A stretch of 64,000 nt of DNA from Pontibaca methylaminivorans (GTDB lineage Bacteria; Pseudomonadota; Alphaproteobacteria; Rhodobacterales; Rhodobacteraceae): assembly GCF_900156525.1 (NCBI RefSeq), contig NZ_FTPS01000003.1, positions 1 to 64,000 on the forward strand, read 5' to 3'. Below, one piece after another: positions 46,993 through 55,864 of the stretch (the stretch's first letter is position 1; every line of letters starts with the position of its first letter). The notes below the pieces were generated by a model. That model made no database searches and was not told where the DNA came from. It worked only from the letters and a program-made list of their open reading frames with translations. The translations under genes were made by a program, and so were the position numbers.

Positions 46993-47418
46993 ATGCTCAA
47001 GGAATTTCGTGAATTCATTGCCAAGGGCAATGTCATGGACATGGCGGTCGGTATCATCATCGGCGCCGCGTTTACCGCTATCGTTAGCTCGCTGGTCGAT
47101 GATCTGATCAACCCGATTATCGGGCTGTTCACGGGCGGCATCGACTTTTCCAACCAGTTCGTGGTGCTGAGCGGCGAGGGGAATTTCGCCTCGCTGGAGG
47201 CGGCGCGCGAGGCAGGCGCGGCGGTGTTCGCCTACGGTTCATTCCTGATGGCGGTGCTGAATTTCCTGATCGTCGCCTGGGTGGTCTTCCTGCTGGTCAA
47301 GATGGTGAACCGGGTCAAGGCGGCCGCGGTGACGGAGCCGGAGCCGGCCCCCGAAGAGCCGGCCGGGCCGAGCGAGCTGGACGTGCTGATCGAGATTCGC
47401 GACCGGCTCAAGGTCTGA
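46993..47418 (+). CDS. mscL: Large-conductance mechanosensitive channel MscL
   Basis: 141 aa from the ATG at 46993 after [32 protein letters not shown] is the MscL N-terminus, followed by two membrane helices and the cytoplasmic helix near the C-terminus ([12 protein letters not shown]). It opens under osmotic downshock. An mscS-type gene follows 77 bp later on the same strand. Confidence 0.96.
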   Translation: MLKEFREFIAKGNVMDMAVGIIIGAAFTAIVSSLVDDLINPIIGLFTGGIDFSNQFVVLSGEGNFASLEAAREAGAAVFAYGSFLMAVLNFLIVAWVVFLLVKMVNRVKAAAVTEPEPAPEEPAGPSELDVLIEIRDRLKV

Positions 47419-47495
47419 CGGCAGGACCGGGCGAGGGGCCGCGCATGCCGGGCATCCGGCGCCTGCGCGGCCCTTTGCAATGAAAGGAGAGCGAG

Positions 47496-48329
47496 ATGGA
47501 AGATCTGGGAGTGCAGACCGGTTTCTGGCTGCTGTTCCTGATGAATGTGGGCAAGGCGATCATCGTCCTGGTCGTCGGCTGGGTGGCCGCCGGCTGGGTT
47601 TCGCGCCTTGTGCGCCGCCGGGTGGAGGCGCATCCGCGCCTTGACCAGACGCTGGGCGCCTTTGCGGCCAATCTCGTGCGCTGGCTGCTGTTGGTGCTGG
47701 TGGCGATCGCGGTGCTGAACCTGTTCGGGATCGAGGCGACGAGCGTCGTGGCCATGCTCGGCGCGGCGACGCTCGCGATCGGGCTGGCGCTGCAGGGAAC
47801 GCTGAGCGATTTCGCCGCCGGATTCATGCTGATCCTGTTCCGCCCCTTCAAGCTTGGCCAGTATGTGGATATCGGCGGCACGGCGGGGACGGTGGTCGAC
47901 CTCAACCTGTTCTTCACCGAGCTGAAGACCGTGGACAATGTGCAGATCGTGATCCCGAACGGCCAGGCCTGGGGGCAGATCATCACCAACTATTCCCACC
48001 ACGACCTGCGCCGGCTCGATCTGGATTTCCGTATCGACTATCGCGACGACCTCGACCTGGCCATGGCGGTCATCATGGGGCTTGCCGAGGGTGACGAGCG
48101 CGTCATGGATCAGCCCGCTGTGCCCTGGATCGCCGTGACCGACCTGCGCGAACATGCGGTGATCATTTCCACGCGGCTCTGGTGTCGGGCGTCGGATTAC
48201 TGGAACCTGCGCTTCGATCTAGTGAAGGCGGCCAAGGAGAACCTGGCCGAGAAGGGATTCACCGTTCCCTATCCGCATCAGATCGAGGTGACGGTCCCCC
48301 GGGGAGAAAAGGCGGGGCCGGCCGCCTGA
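47496..48329 (+). CDS. mscS: Small-conductance mechanosensitive channel (MscS family)
   Basis: 277 aa, close to E. coli MscS (286 aa). The pore-lining helix is LGAATLAIGLALQGTLSDFAAGFM, and the beta domain starts with RPFKLGQYVDIGGTAGTV. Three membrane helices precede the cytoplasmic vestibule. It pairs with mscL to release solutes on osmotic downshock. Confidence 0.94.
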   Translation: MEDLGVQTGFWLLFLMNVGKAIIVLVVGWVAAGWVSRLVRRRVEAHPRLDQTLGAFAANLVRWLLLVLVAIAVLNLFGIEATSVVAMLGAATLAIGLALQGTLSDFAAGFMLILFRPFKLGQYVDIGGTAGTVVDLNLFFTELKTVDNVQIVIPNGQAWGQIITNYSHHDLRRLDLDFRIDYRDDLDLAMAVIMGLAEGDERVMDQPAVPWIAVTDLREHAVIISTRLWCRASDYWNLRFDLVKAAKENLAEKGFTVPYPHQIEVTVPRGEKAGPAA

Positions 48330-48341
48330 CCGGCCCCCGCC
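48307..48341 (-). terminator. Rho-independent terminator of ald, inside the mscS 3' end
   Basis: Minus strand: GGCGGGG pairs with CCCCGCC, flanking a CCGG inner pairing, then TTTTCTC. It starts 12 bases after the ald stop and overlaps the last codons and stop of mscS, which converges from the other side. Confidence 0.7.
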
Positions 48342-48352
48342 GTTGATTGTGG

Positions 48353-49471
48353 TCAGGCGGCGATGAGGCTGCTGCCTTCGACGCTTTCGATCCCGAGCGC
48401 CTCGCCGACCGCGTGATAGGTCAGCTTGCCGTCGTGCATGTTGAGCCCGTGCAGCAGGTGCTCGTCCTCGGCGCAGGCCCGCTTCCAGCCCTTGTCGGCA
48501 AGGTTGAGCATGAGCGGCATGGTCGCGTTGTTCAGCGCGATGGTCGCGGTGCGGGCGACCGCACCCGGCATGTTGCCGACGCAATAGTGAATGATGCCAT
48601 CCACTTCGTAGATCGGATCCTGATGCGTGGTCGGGCGCGACGTCTCGAAGCAGCCGCCCTGATCCACCGCCACATCGACCAGCACGGAGCCCGGGCGCAT
48701 CAGCGAAAGATGCTCGCGCTTGAGCAGCTTGGGCGTCGCTGCCCCGGGAATGAGCACGGCGCCGATCACCATGTCGGTGCTGGGCAGCAGGTCGTTGAGC
48801 GTGGCCTTGTCCGAGAACTGCGTGATCAGGTGCCCCATGAAGATGTCGTCGAGATAGGACAGCCGCTGCACCGACAGGTCGAGCACGGTCACGCTGGCGC
48901 CCATCCCCACGGCGACGCGTGCCGCCGCGGTGCCGACGACGCCGCCGCCAAGAACCAGCACATTGGCCGGGCGCACGCCGGGCACGCCGCCCATCAGCAC
49001 GCCGCTGCCGCCATTGGCCTTCTGCAGCGCCCAGGAGCCGGTCTGGGGCGCGAGCCGCCCGGCGACCTCGGACATGGGGGCAAGCAGGGGCAGGCCGCCG
49101 CCGCGGCCGGTCACGGTCTCGTAGGCGATGGCGGTGACGCCGGTGGCGAGCAGTTCGCGGGTCAGCTCGGGGTCGGCCGCAAGATGAAGATAGGTGTAAA
49201 GGATCTGTCCGCGCCGCAGCAGCTTGCGCTCGCCCGGCTGGGGTTCCTTCACCTTCACGATCATCTCGGCCTCGCCATAGACCGTCTCTGCATCGGGGAC
49301 GATGCGCGCCCCCGCCTCGACATAGGCGTCGTCCTCGAAACCCGCTCCGATTCCGGCGCCGGTCTCGATCATCACCTCATGGCCGTGGACCACGGCTTCA
49401 TGGGCTGCATTCGGAGTCAGTCCGACGCGGAATTCCTGGGGTTTGATCTCTTTCGGACATCCGATCTTCAT
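48353..49471 (-). CDS. ald: Alanine dehydrogenase
   Basis: 372 aa. It oxidatively deaminates L-alanine to pyruvate with [23 protein letters not shown] at the N-terminus, the catalytic Lys in [10 protein letters not shown], and the Rossmann motif [15 protein letters not shown] are all present. An 18-bp palindrome lies 51-68 bases upstream of the start. No Lrp/AldR-type regulator gene is adjacent, unlike the usual divergent arrangement in related genomes. Confidence 0.96.
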   Translation of the reverse strand: MKIGCPKEIKPQEFRVGLTPNAAHEAVVHGHEVMIETGAGIGAGFEDDAYVEAGARIVPDAETVYGEAEMIVKVKEPQPGERKLLRRGQILYTYLHLAADPELTRELLATGVTAIAYETVTGRGGGLPLLAPMSEVAGRLAPQTGSWALQKANGGSGVLMGGVPGVRPANVLVLGGGVVGTAAARVAVGMGASVTVLDLSVQRLSYLDDIFMGHLITQFSDKATLNDLLPSTDMVIGAVLIPGAATPKLLKREHLSLMRPGSVLVDVAVDQGGCFETSRPTTHQDPIYEVDGIIHYCVGNMPGAVARTATIALNNATMPLMLNLADKGWKRACAEDEHLLHGLNMHDGKLTYHAVGEALGIESVEGSSLIAA

Positions 49472-49521
49472 TCTCGTGTTTCCTGTTCATCACTGGAGTT
49501 TCGTCAACCGGCCGGCATCGG

Positions 49522-49539
49522 AAGATTACCGATAATCTT
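49522..49539. promoter_or_regulatory. Palindromic operator candidate before ald
   Basis: AAGATTA-CCGA-TAATCTT: a perfect 7-bp inverted repeat with a 4-bp spacer, 51-68 bases upstream of the ald ATG. The symmetry and position suit a dimeric repressor or activator such as an Lrp/AsnC protein. Confidence 0.45.
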
Positions 49540-49845
49540 TGATCGCTGGCGGGCGCTGCTGCGTATGATCCGAATAATTTCCGGGCATGCGCGCGCAACA
49601 TGTGAAAAAACGCGCCGGGATGCAACCGTAACTCTTGACGCAGATGGCGAGGATCGTCCGCGGGTGGCGCTCTCCGCGGCGCGGGCGCCTGTTTTTTCCG
49701 CCTCTGGCCCGTGCCGGAGGGGCAGGGAGGGCGCTCTCGTCCACTGCACGTTTTCGTGATCTTTGTGACAGGAGCGCCTTGTGCGGCTTGACGAATCGCT
49801 GTGTGGCGGACGGGGCCGCGCCGAAGGGCCGGGGACGGGAGACAT
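49540..49845. other. Intergenic region between ald and rpsU
   Basis: No supported gene on either strand; open frames here lack a start site or a recognisable product. It contains only promoter material for ald as far as I can see. Confidence 0.45.
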
Positions 49846-49874
49846 GAAAAACCCCCGCAGCAGGGCTCCGGGGG
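49846..49874 (-). terminator. Rho-independent terminator of rpsU
   Basis: Minus strand: CCCCC-GGAGCCCTGCTGC-GGGGG followed by TTTTTC. It begins 31 bases after the rpsU stop. Confidence 0.8.
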
Positions 49875-49905
49875 CGTTCTTCGTGTGAAATGTCGGACGT
49901 TTCCG

Positions 49906-50112
49906 TCAGAGCAGCCCTTCACGCTGCGCTTTCTTGCGCGCAAGCTTGCGGGCACGCCGAATCGCTTCGGCCTGTTCCCGGGCCTTCTTTTCGGAAGGTT
50001 TCTCGAAATGCTGCCGCAGCTTCATCTCGCGGAACACGCCTTCGCGCTGAAGTTTCTTCTTCAGGGCGCGCAGCGCCTGGTCGACATTGTTGTCACGAAC
50101 ACTGACCTGCAT
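49906..50112 (-). CDS. rpsU: 30S ribosomal protein S21
   Basis: 68 aa from the ATG at 50112 ([20 protein letters not shown]); the longer frame upstream is rejected. The S21 motif with [12 protein letters not shown] and the basic C-terminal helix is unmistakable. SD is AAAGGTGGTGAAAACC. Divergent from a COQ9-family gene, an arrangement common in alphaproteobacteria. Confidence 0.96.
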   Translation of the reverse strand: MQVSVRDNNVDQALRALKKKLQREGVFREMKLRQHFEKPSEKKAREQAEAIRRARKLARKKAQREGLL

Positions 50113-50324
50113 GTGGTTTTCACCACCTTTCTGTCTCGAGTTGCGGAATCTGCAGGAGGGTGCCCTATAACAGAGAGAAACCGCCTTGTCCATCTGCGCC
50201 GCCAACATGTGGGCGCCGGTTCGTGCTTGTCTTTCGCCGCTGATGCGACATCTTTCCTCTTGGACCGGCGGAAGACTTCCGGGCCATGACGGGCGGGTGC
50301 CGGCGGGCGAATTGAAACGGGCGG

Positions 50325-51023
50325 ATGAATATGGACGAAGAGGAACGCAAGACCACGCAGGACAGGGTTCTCGATGCGGCGCTTGCGCATGTGGCCTTTG
50401 ACGGCTGGACCGAAACCACCCTGCGCGCCGCCATCGCCGAGAGCGGGGCCGAACCCGCGCTGGCGCGGGCGTTGTTTCCGCGCGGGGCGGTCGACCTTGC
50501 GCTTTACTGGCACGAGCGCGGCGACCGCGCGATGCTCGACCGGCTCGCGGTGACGGATCTGGCGGACATGCGGTTCCGCGACCGTGTGCAGACCGCGCTG
50601 CGCCTGCGGATCGAGGCAATCGGCGACAAGGAGGCGCTGCGCCGCAGCATGGCGCTTTTTGCGCTGCCGCTTCATGCCCCGGACGGCACGCGGGTGCTCT
50701 GGCGCACCTGCGATCACGTCTGGACCGCCCTTGGCGATACGTCCGACGACGTGAACTGGTATACCAAGCGCATGAGCCTTTCGGGCGTCTACTCCGCTAC
50801 GCTGCTGTACTGGCTGGCAGACGGCAGCAGCAATGATGCCGACACCTGGGCCTTCCTGGCCCGGCGAATCGACGAGGTCATGCGCATTGAGCGGCTGAAA
50901 GGGCAGGTTCAGGCCAATCCGCTGATGAAGCCGTTCCTCGTGATTCCGAACTGGCTTGGGCGGCAGGTCCGCGCGCCGAAGGGGGTGGATGATCTGCCGG
51001 GCTCGACAAAACCGTCGCGCTGA
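50325..51023 (+). CDS. COQ9 family protein (ubiquinone biosynthesis lipid-binding factor)
   Basis: 232 aa; ATG 50325 or 50331. The N-terminal helices ([21 protein letters not shown]) have a TetR-like fold, and [23 protein letters not shown] is the diagnostic COQ9 motif. COQ9 binds lipids and assists COQ7-type hydroxylation in ubiquinone synthesis. A quinone oxidoreductase follows. Confidence 0.93.
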   Translation: MNMDEEERKTTQDRVLDAALAHVAFDGWTETTLRAAIAESGAEPALARALFPRGAVDLALYWHERGDRAMLDRLAVTDLADMRFRDRVQTALRLRIEAIGDKEALRRSMALFALPLHAPDGTRVLWRTCDHVWTALGDTSDDVNWYTKRMSLSGVYSATLLYWLADGSSNDADTWAFLARRIDEVMRIERLKGQVQANPLMKPFLVIPNWLGRQVRAPKGVDDLPGSTKPSR

Positions 51024-51063
51024 GGCAGCACGGGGCGCGACCGGACCGAGTAAGGAGAAAACC

Positions 51064-52062
51064 ATGCCGAGCCCCTTGCCCCAGACCATGCGTGCCATCG
51101 AGATCAGCGAACCGGGCGGCCCCGAAGTGCTGAAACCGGCCGAACGTCCGGTGCCTGCGCCCGCCCCGGGCGAGGTGGTGATCCGGGTGGCTTTCGCCGG
51201 GGTGAACCGCCCCGATGCGCTGCAGCGCGCGGGCGCCTATGCACCGCCGCCCGAGGCGAGCGACCTGCCGGGGCTCGAGGCGTCGGGCGAGATCGTGGCG
51301 CTTGGCGAAGGCGTCGAATCCTGGTCCGTCGGCGACCGGGTCTGCGCGCTGCTCCCCGGCGGGGGCTATGCCGAATATGTGGCAACCCCGGCGGCGCATT
51401 GCCTGCGGATCCCTCAGGGCATGGATCTGAAACGCGCGGCCTGCCTGCCGGAAACCTTTTTCACGGTCTGGTCCAACGTGTTCGATCGCGGGCGTCTGGC
51501 GGCGGGCGAGCGGTTCCTTGTCCATGGCGGCACGAGCGGCATCGGCACCACCGCGATCCAGCTTGCGCGCGCCTTCGGGGCCGAGGTTTTCGCCACCGCG
51601 GGTTCGGATGCGAAATGCGCCGTCTGCACCGAACTCGGCGCGCGGGCGATCAATTACCGCGACGAGGATTTCATGCAGATCCTGCGCGAGGCGGGCGGGG
51701 CGGATGTGATCCTCGACATGGTGGGGGGCGATTACATTCCTCGCAATGTCCGCGCCCTAGCGACCGAGGGCCGGCTCGTGCAGATCGCCTTCCTGCGCGG
51801 CACCAGGGCCGAACTGAACTTTGCCGCCGTGATGCTGAAGCGCCTGACCATCACCGGCAGCACCCTGCGCCCGCAGAGCGACGCGGCCAAGGCGGCCATT
51901 GCCGCGAACCTTGCCGAAAAGGTCTGGCCGCTGCTGGACCGGGGCGAGGTCGCGCCGGTCATGGACAGCGAATTCGCGCTGGACGAGGCGGCGCAGGCCC
52001 ATGCGCGGATGGAGGCGGGCGACCACATCGGCAAGATCGTGCTGCGGGTCGCGGGCGAATGA
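51064..52062 (+). CDS. qor: NAD(P)H quinone oxidoreductase, zinc-independent MDR family
   Basis: 332 aa from the ATG at 51064 after AAGGAGAAAACC. A quinone reductase of the PIG3/TIGR02824 type: substrate region FAGVNRPDALQRAGAY, and the cofactor motif VHGGTSGIGTTAIQLA. Zinc-binding cysteines of alcohol dehydrogenases are absent. 40 bp after COQ9 on the same strand. Confidence 0.92.
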   Translation: MPSPLPQTMRAIEISEPGGPEVLKPAERPVPAPAPGEVVIRVAFAGVNRPDALQRAGAYAPPPEASDLPGLEASGEIVALGEGVESWSVGDRVCALLPGGGYAEYVATPAAHCLRIPQGMDLKRAACLPETFFTVWSNVFDRGRLAAGERFLVHGGTSGIGTTAIQLARAFGAEVFATAGSDAKCAVCTELGARAINYRDEDFMQILREAGGADVILDMVGGDYIPRNVRALATEGRLVQIAFLRGTRAELNFAAVMLKRLTITGSTLRPQSDAAKAAIAANLAEKVWPLLDRGEVAPVMDSEFALDEAAQAHARMEAGDHIGKIVLRVAGE

Positions 52063-52134
52063 CCGGGCGCACAGGCACGCGGCGCCGCTGCAATTGAAAC
52101 CGGCGCGGCGGACCCGACGCGCGGGCAGGCGCCC

Positions 52135-52797
52135 CTAGCCGAGTGCTGCGCGGCCGCGCGCGATCAGGCCGCGCATCTCGGCCTTTGACTGGGCACCGAA
52201 CAGCATCTCGTTCCCGGCGATGAAGCTCGGCGTGCCCATCAGGCCCATGTGATCGGCCAACGCCCCGGAAAGGCCGATATGTTCCTGCACCTCGGGCGAC
52301 TCCATATCCGCCCGCAGCCGGTCGGTATCGAGCCCGAGATCGCGGGCGACCCTCAGGGCGGCCGCTTCGTCGGCCGTGCCGCCGATGCCCATAAGAGCAG
52401 TGTGGAATTCGCCGTATTTCTGCTGTTTCAGCACTGCGAGCGACACCCGCGTCGCCGCAATCGACCCTTCGCCAAAGATCGGCCATTCGCGCAGCACGAG
52501 CCGCAGCTTTCCGTCCTCGGCCAGCAGCGTCTGTATGTCGGCGGCCATGTCGCGGCAGAACGGACAGTTGTAGTCGAAGAATTCGCTGAGGGTGATGTCT
52601 CCCTCGGGATTGCCCAGAACCGGCGTGAAGGGCGACCGCTCCAGCGCCTTGCGCAGCTCTTGCGGCATGGGGTTGTCCGCGAGCGCCTGCGCGAGCGCGG
52701 GATGCCCGAGCACGGCCGCTCCCGCCGCCGCCCCGGCGCCGAGCCCGAGGCGGATCAGATCCCGTCTGCGCCGGTCGAACAGGGTGCGTTTCGTCAT
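52135..52797 (-). CDS. DsbA-family thiol:disulfide protein, Tat-exported
   Basis: 220 aa. The N-terminus has an Arg-rich RRRRDLIRLGLGAGAA stretch and a hydrophobic core ending ALAQA, consistent with a twin-arginine signal peptide. A thioredoxin fold follows with catalytic CPFC in FDYNCPFCRDM and the cis-Pro region GLMGTPSFI. It probably oxidises or shuttles disulfides in the periplasm. A perfect TTAA-N7-TTAA (CtrA-type) site lies 59-73 bases upstream. Confidence 0.9.
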   Translation of the reverse strand: MTKRTLFDRRRRDLIRLGLGAGAAAGAAVLGHPALAQALADNPMPQELRKALERSPFTPVLGNPEGDITLSEFFDYNCPFCRDMAADIQTLLAEDGKLRLVLREWPIFGEGSIAATRVSLAVLKQQKYGEFHTALMGIGGTADEAAALRVARDLGLDTDRLRADMESPEVQEHIGLSGALADHMGLMGTPSFIAGNEMLFGAQSKAEMRGLIARGRAALG

Positions 52798-52855
52798 CGG
52801 GTCTCCTCTCGCTCCAGGGCCGCTTGCGTTCAGCCCGCGCCATGGACCGGAGATC

Positions 52856-52870
52856 TTAAGCCAGCCTTAA
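52856..52870 (-). promoter_or_regulatory. CtrA-type binding site before the DsbA-like gene
   Basis: TTAA-GCCAGCC-TTAA, a perfect match to the CtrA consensus TTAA-N7-TTAA, followed by C on the plus strand. Located between the DsbA-like gene and the 3' end of lysR. Confidence 0.5.
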
Positions 52871-52887
52871 CCCTCGCCGCCGCCGGA

Positions 52888-53793
52888 TCACTCGTTCTCC
52901 GGCAGGAGGCCGCCGGGTTCCTGCGTCAGGTCCAGAAACCGCCGCTCGGCCAGCGAAAGCTGGCGGTCCTTGTGATGCAGAACGCGAAATCGCCGGCCGG
53001 GCAGGGCGAAATCCACCGCCGCGAGCCGCCCGGCAGCGACCGCCGGGCCGACCACCAGCGCCGAGAGCACCGTCGCGCCGGCCCCGGATTCGACCGCTGC
53101 GCGCACGGATTCATTCGACGGCAGTTCAAGCGCGATCTCGACCTTATCGGGTGCGAGCCCGTGCCGGGCAAGAACCGCCTCGAATACCGTGCGCGTTCCC
53201 GACCCCGGCTCGCGCAGCACCCAGGGGCTCTTGAGCAGATCCCGCGCGTCCAGGGGCGCGCCGCCGGCCCAGGGGTGAGCGGGCGCGACGACCAGCATGA
53301 GGTCATCCCCCGCAAACGGGCGGATCGACAGGGCGGGGTCGTCGATCGCCCCCTCGACAAAGCCGAGGTCGGCGCCTGCGGCCTGCACCAGGCGGGCGAC
53401 TTCGGCGGTATTGCCGATCGCAAGCTCGAGCCTGAAACCGGGATGGGCGGCGTGGAACCGGTGCATGAGCGGCGGCAGCCAGTAATTCGCGACCGTCTGG
53501 CTTGCCGCGAGCCGCAGCCGGCCGCGCCGCAGCCCGGCCAGATCGGCCAGCAGCCGCTCGCTCTGCTCGGCCCGCCCCAGCAGCGCGCGCGCCTCTTCCA
53601 GGAACTGTTGCCCCGCGTCGGTCAGAACGATCCGCCGCCCGATCCGGTCGAACAGGCGCACCGCGTGGCGTTCCTCGAGCGCGGCAATGGCGGCGCTGAC
53701 CGCGCTCTGGGTCAGATTGAGAAAGGCCGCTGCCTGCGTGACGTGCTGGCGCTCGGCGACGGCGACAAAGATGCGAAGCTGATCGAAGGTCAT
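52888..53793 (-). CDS. LysR-family transcriptional regulator
   Basis: 301 aa from the ATG at 53793, which overlaps the yeiH stop (ATGA), the reason for this start. N-terminal wHTH (MTFDQLRIFVAVAERQHVTQ then SAVSAAIAALEERH) and a periplasmic-binding-like C-terminal domain. Translational coupling with yeiH, read from a shared minus-strand transcript, suggests it controls that transporter. The inducer is unknown; sulfur compounds are a guess. Confidence 0.93.
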   Translation of the reverse strand: MTFDQLRIFVAVAERQHVTQAAAFLNLTQSAVSAAIAALEERHAVRLFDRIGRRIVLTDAGQQFLEEARALLGRAEQSERLLADLAGLRRGRLRLAASQTVANYWLPPLMHRFHAAHPGFRLELAIGNTAEVARLVQAAGADLGFVEGAIDDPALSIRPFAGDDLMLVVAPAHPWAGGAPLDARDLLKSPWVLREPGSGTRTVFEAVLARHGLAPDKVEIALELPSNESVRAAVESGAGATVLSALVVGPAVAAGRLAAVDFALPGRRFRVLHHKDRQLSLAERRFLDLTQEPGGLLPENE

Positions 53794-54830
53794 GTCAGCA
53801 TGACAACCAGACAGAGGCTGAAAATGGAAATGAAAATCCAGGCGCCTGCGCCAAGCAGCGCGGGGCGGATGCCTTGCGCCGCAAGGCGGCGCAGGTCGGT
53901 CTCGAGCCCCATGGCCGCCAGCGCGAGGGCAAGCAGGAACTGCGTCGCGGCCGTGGTCAAGGGCATGACCGCCTCGGGGATCCGGCCGGTGCTGGCAAGC
54001 GCGGCCATGGCGATGAACCCGAAAACGAACCACGGCACCGGCGCGGCGGCGCGCCCTTTCGGGCCGCCCGTCTGGCGCATCCGGCGGGTGGCGGCGGCGC
54101 CCAGCATCAGCACCATCGGCGCCAGCATCATGACGCGGGTGAGCTTGGCGATGGTGCCGAATTCGCCGGCGTCCTGCCCGCGTGCATAGGCGGCGGCGGC
54201 GACCTGCGCGACCTCGTGGATCGACGCGCCGGTCCAGAGCCCGAACGCCCGCGGACCCATATCGAGGAACCCGCCCGCAACGGGCATCAGGACCATGGAC
54301 AGCGACCCGAACACGGTGACGCAGGCGACGGCATAGGCGGCGCTTTCGTCGCTGGCGCGGGTCACCGTGTTGGTGGCGACCACGGCAGACGCACCGCAGA
54401 TCGCGCTCCCCGCCGCGATCAGTTGCGCCAGCCCCCGCTCGACCCCGAGCATCCGCCCGCACCAGCTGGTGAAGGCGAAGGTGGCCAGGAGCGTGAGCCC
54501 GATCATCGCCACGCCGGAGGCGCCGACCGCGATCACCTGCTGCGCGGTCAGTTGCAGCCCCATGAGCACGATCCCCGCCCGCAGCACGTGCCGCAGGCCG
54601 AAGGCGATGCCGGGGCGCGCTGCGCGGGGCGTGCCGACAAGGTTGCGAAAGACCATGCCGAGCAGGGTCGCAAGGATCAGCGGGCTGAGCGCATTGACGC
54701 CCGGAATCCGCTGCAGGCCGAACGCCAGCCCCGCGATTCCCCCCGCAAGCCCGAGCCCGGGCAGGATGCGGCCCGGCCCACGGGTGAAAAACCCCCGGTC
54801 GTGTCCCGGTTCTGTCGTTGCATCGCTCAT
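53790..54830 (-). CDS. yeiH: YeiH family membrane protein (putative sulfate/sulfite exporter, UPF0324)
   Basis: 346 aa from the ATG at 54830 with AGGAGCAGCCGG before it. About ten membrane helices; the family motif ATLLGMVFRNLVGTP and IVLMGLQLTAQQV and ASIHEVAQVAAAAY are visible. The family is described as a putative sulfur-oxyanion exporter, not firmly proven. It is co-transcribed with a lysR gene. A large inverted repeat lies 74-98 bases upstream. Confidence 0.9.
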   Translation of the reverse strand: MSDATTEPGHDRGFFTRGPGRILPGLGLAGGIAGLAFGLQRIPGVNALSPLILATLLGMVFRNLVGTPRAARPGIAFGLRHVLRAGIVLMGLQLTAQQVIAVGASGVAMIGLTLLATFAFTSWCGRMLGVERGLAQLIAAGSAICGASAVVATNTVTRASDESAAYAVACVTVFGSLSMVLMPVAGGFLDMGPRAFGLWTGASIHEVAQVAAAAYARGQDAGEFGTIAKLTRVMMLAPMVLMLGAAATRRMRQTGGPKGRAAAPVPWFVFGFIAMAALASTGRIPEAVMPLTTAATQFLLALALAAMGLETDLRRLAAQGIRPALLGAGAWIFISIFSLCLVVMLT

Positions 54831-54903
54831 CCGGCTGCTCCTCTTGCTGTCACGAGGTGCAGCTAGGCGCATGAGGCTTATCAATCCAACGGATTATCCT
54901 GTT

Positions 54904-54928
54904 CCGTTCGATCGCAATTTTCGAACGG
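54904..54928. promoter_or_regulatory. Inverted repeat, LysR operator candidate, before yeiH
   Basis: CCGTTCGA-TCGCAATTT-TCGAACGG: a perfect 8-bp inverted repeat with a 9-base spacer. It contains TTCG-N11-CGAA, the dyad layout of LysR sites (T-N11-A). A smaller repeat AATCC-AAC-GGATT follows at 54883-54895, nearer the yeiH start. Confidence 0.45.
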
Positions 54929-54945
54929 TTCGCGCCGGGCCCGCT

Positions 54946-55812
54946 TCAGGCCCCGTCCTGCGCCGCAAGGAAATCCAGCCCGATGTCAAGCGCGGGTGCG
55001 CTGTGGGTGATCCAGCCGAGCGAGATCAGATCGACCCCGGTCGCAGCCACCGCGCGAGCGGTTTCGGGCGTGATGGTTCCCGACGCCTCGGTCACGGCCC
55101 GCCCCGCCACCATGGCGACGGCCTCGCGCAGCGTTGCGATGTCCATGTTGTCGAGCAGCACCACATCGGCACCGATCTCAAGCACCTCGGCGAGTTGCGC
55201 GAGCGTATCGACCTCGATCTCGACCTTGACCATATGGCCGGCCATGGCGCGGGCGCGCTCGAGCGCCGGGCGGATCCCGCCGGCGATGGCGATGTGGTTG
55301 TCCTTGATCAGCATCGCATCGGCCAGGCTGTGGCGATGGCTCGCGCCCCCGCCGGCAAGGACGGCGTGCTTTTCCAGCGCCCGCAGTCCGGGCGTGGTCT
55401 TGCGCGTGCAGGTGATGCGGGTACCGGTGCCATCGACCAGATGGACCAGCGCGGCGGTCGCGCTCGCGATGCCCGACAGGTGACAGAGAAAGTTCAGCGC
55501 GGTGCGCTCGGCCGTCAGCAGGCTGCGGGACGGGCCGGCAAGGCTCGCGATGCGCGTGCCCGCGCGCACCGCCGTGCCATCGCTCACATGGCGCGTCACG
55601 GTGATGCGCGGATCGACCAGTTCGCAGGCCAGCGCCGCGCAGTCGAGCCCCGCAATCACCCCATCGCGCCGCGCCACCATGGCGACGGCAGAGCGATGAT
55701 CCGGTGGGATCACCGCGGCCGAGGTGATGTCCCCCGCGGTGCCCAGATCCTCGTCAAGCGCGCGGCGAACCGCGGGTTCGATCAGCAGGCGCGGAAGCGG
55801 GGCGATCTCCAT
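54946..55812 (-). CDS. nadC: Nicotinate-nucleotide pyrophosphorylase (carboxylating)
   Basis: 288 aa from the ATG at 55812 (MEIAPLPRLLIEP). It converts quinolinate and PRPP to nicotinate mononucleotide in NAD synthesis. Catalytic motif: CTRKTTPGLRALEKHAVLAGGG, then LADAMLIKDNH. 52 bp after nadA on the same strand. Confidence 0.95.
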   Translation of the reverse strand: MEIAPLPRLLIEPAVRRALDEDLGTAGDITSAAVIPPDHRSAVAMVARRDGVIAGLDCAALACELVDPRITVTRHVSDGTAVRAGTRIASLAGPSRSLLTAERTALNFLCHLSGIASATAALVHLVDGTGTRITCTRKTTPGLRALEKHAVLAGGGASHRHSLADAMLIKDNHIAIAGGIRPALERARAMAGHMVKVEIEVDTLAQLAEVLEIGADVVLLDNMDIATLREAVAMVAGRAVTEASGTITPETARAVAATGVDLISLGWITHSAPALDIGLDFLAAQDGA

Positions 55813-55864
55813 GGCGGATCCTTTCGTCAGATGCGTGGCGGTTGCGGAATGATCGGCGGGCGGA

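Noticed and set aside
54883-54895. AATCC-AAC-GGATT inverted repeat as a stand-alone feature
   Set aside because: Short; kept only as a note beside the longer repeat at 54904-54928.
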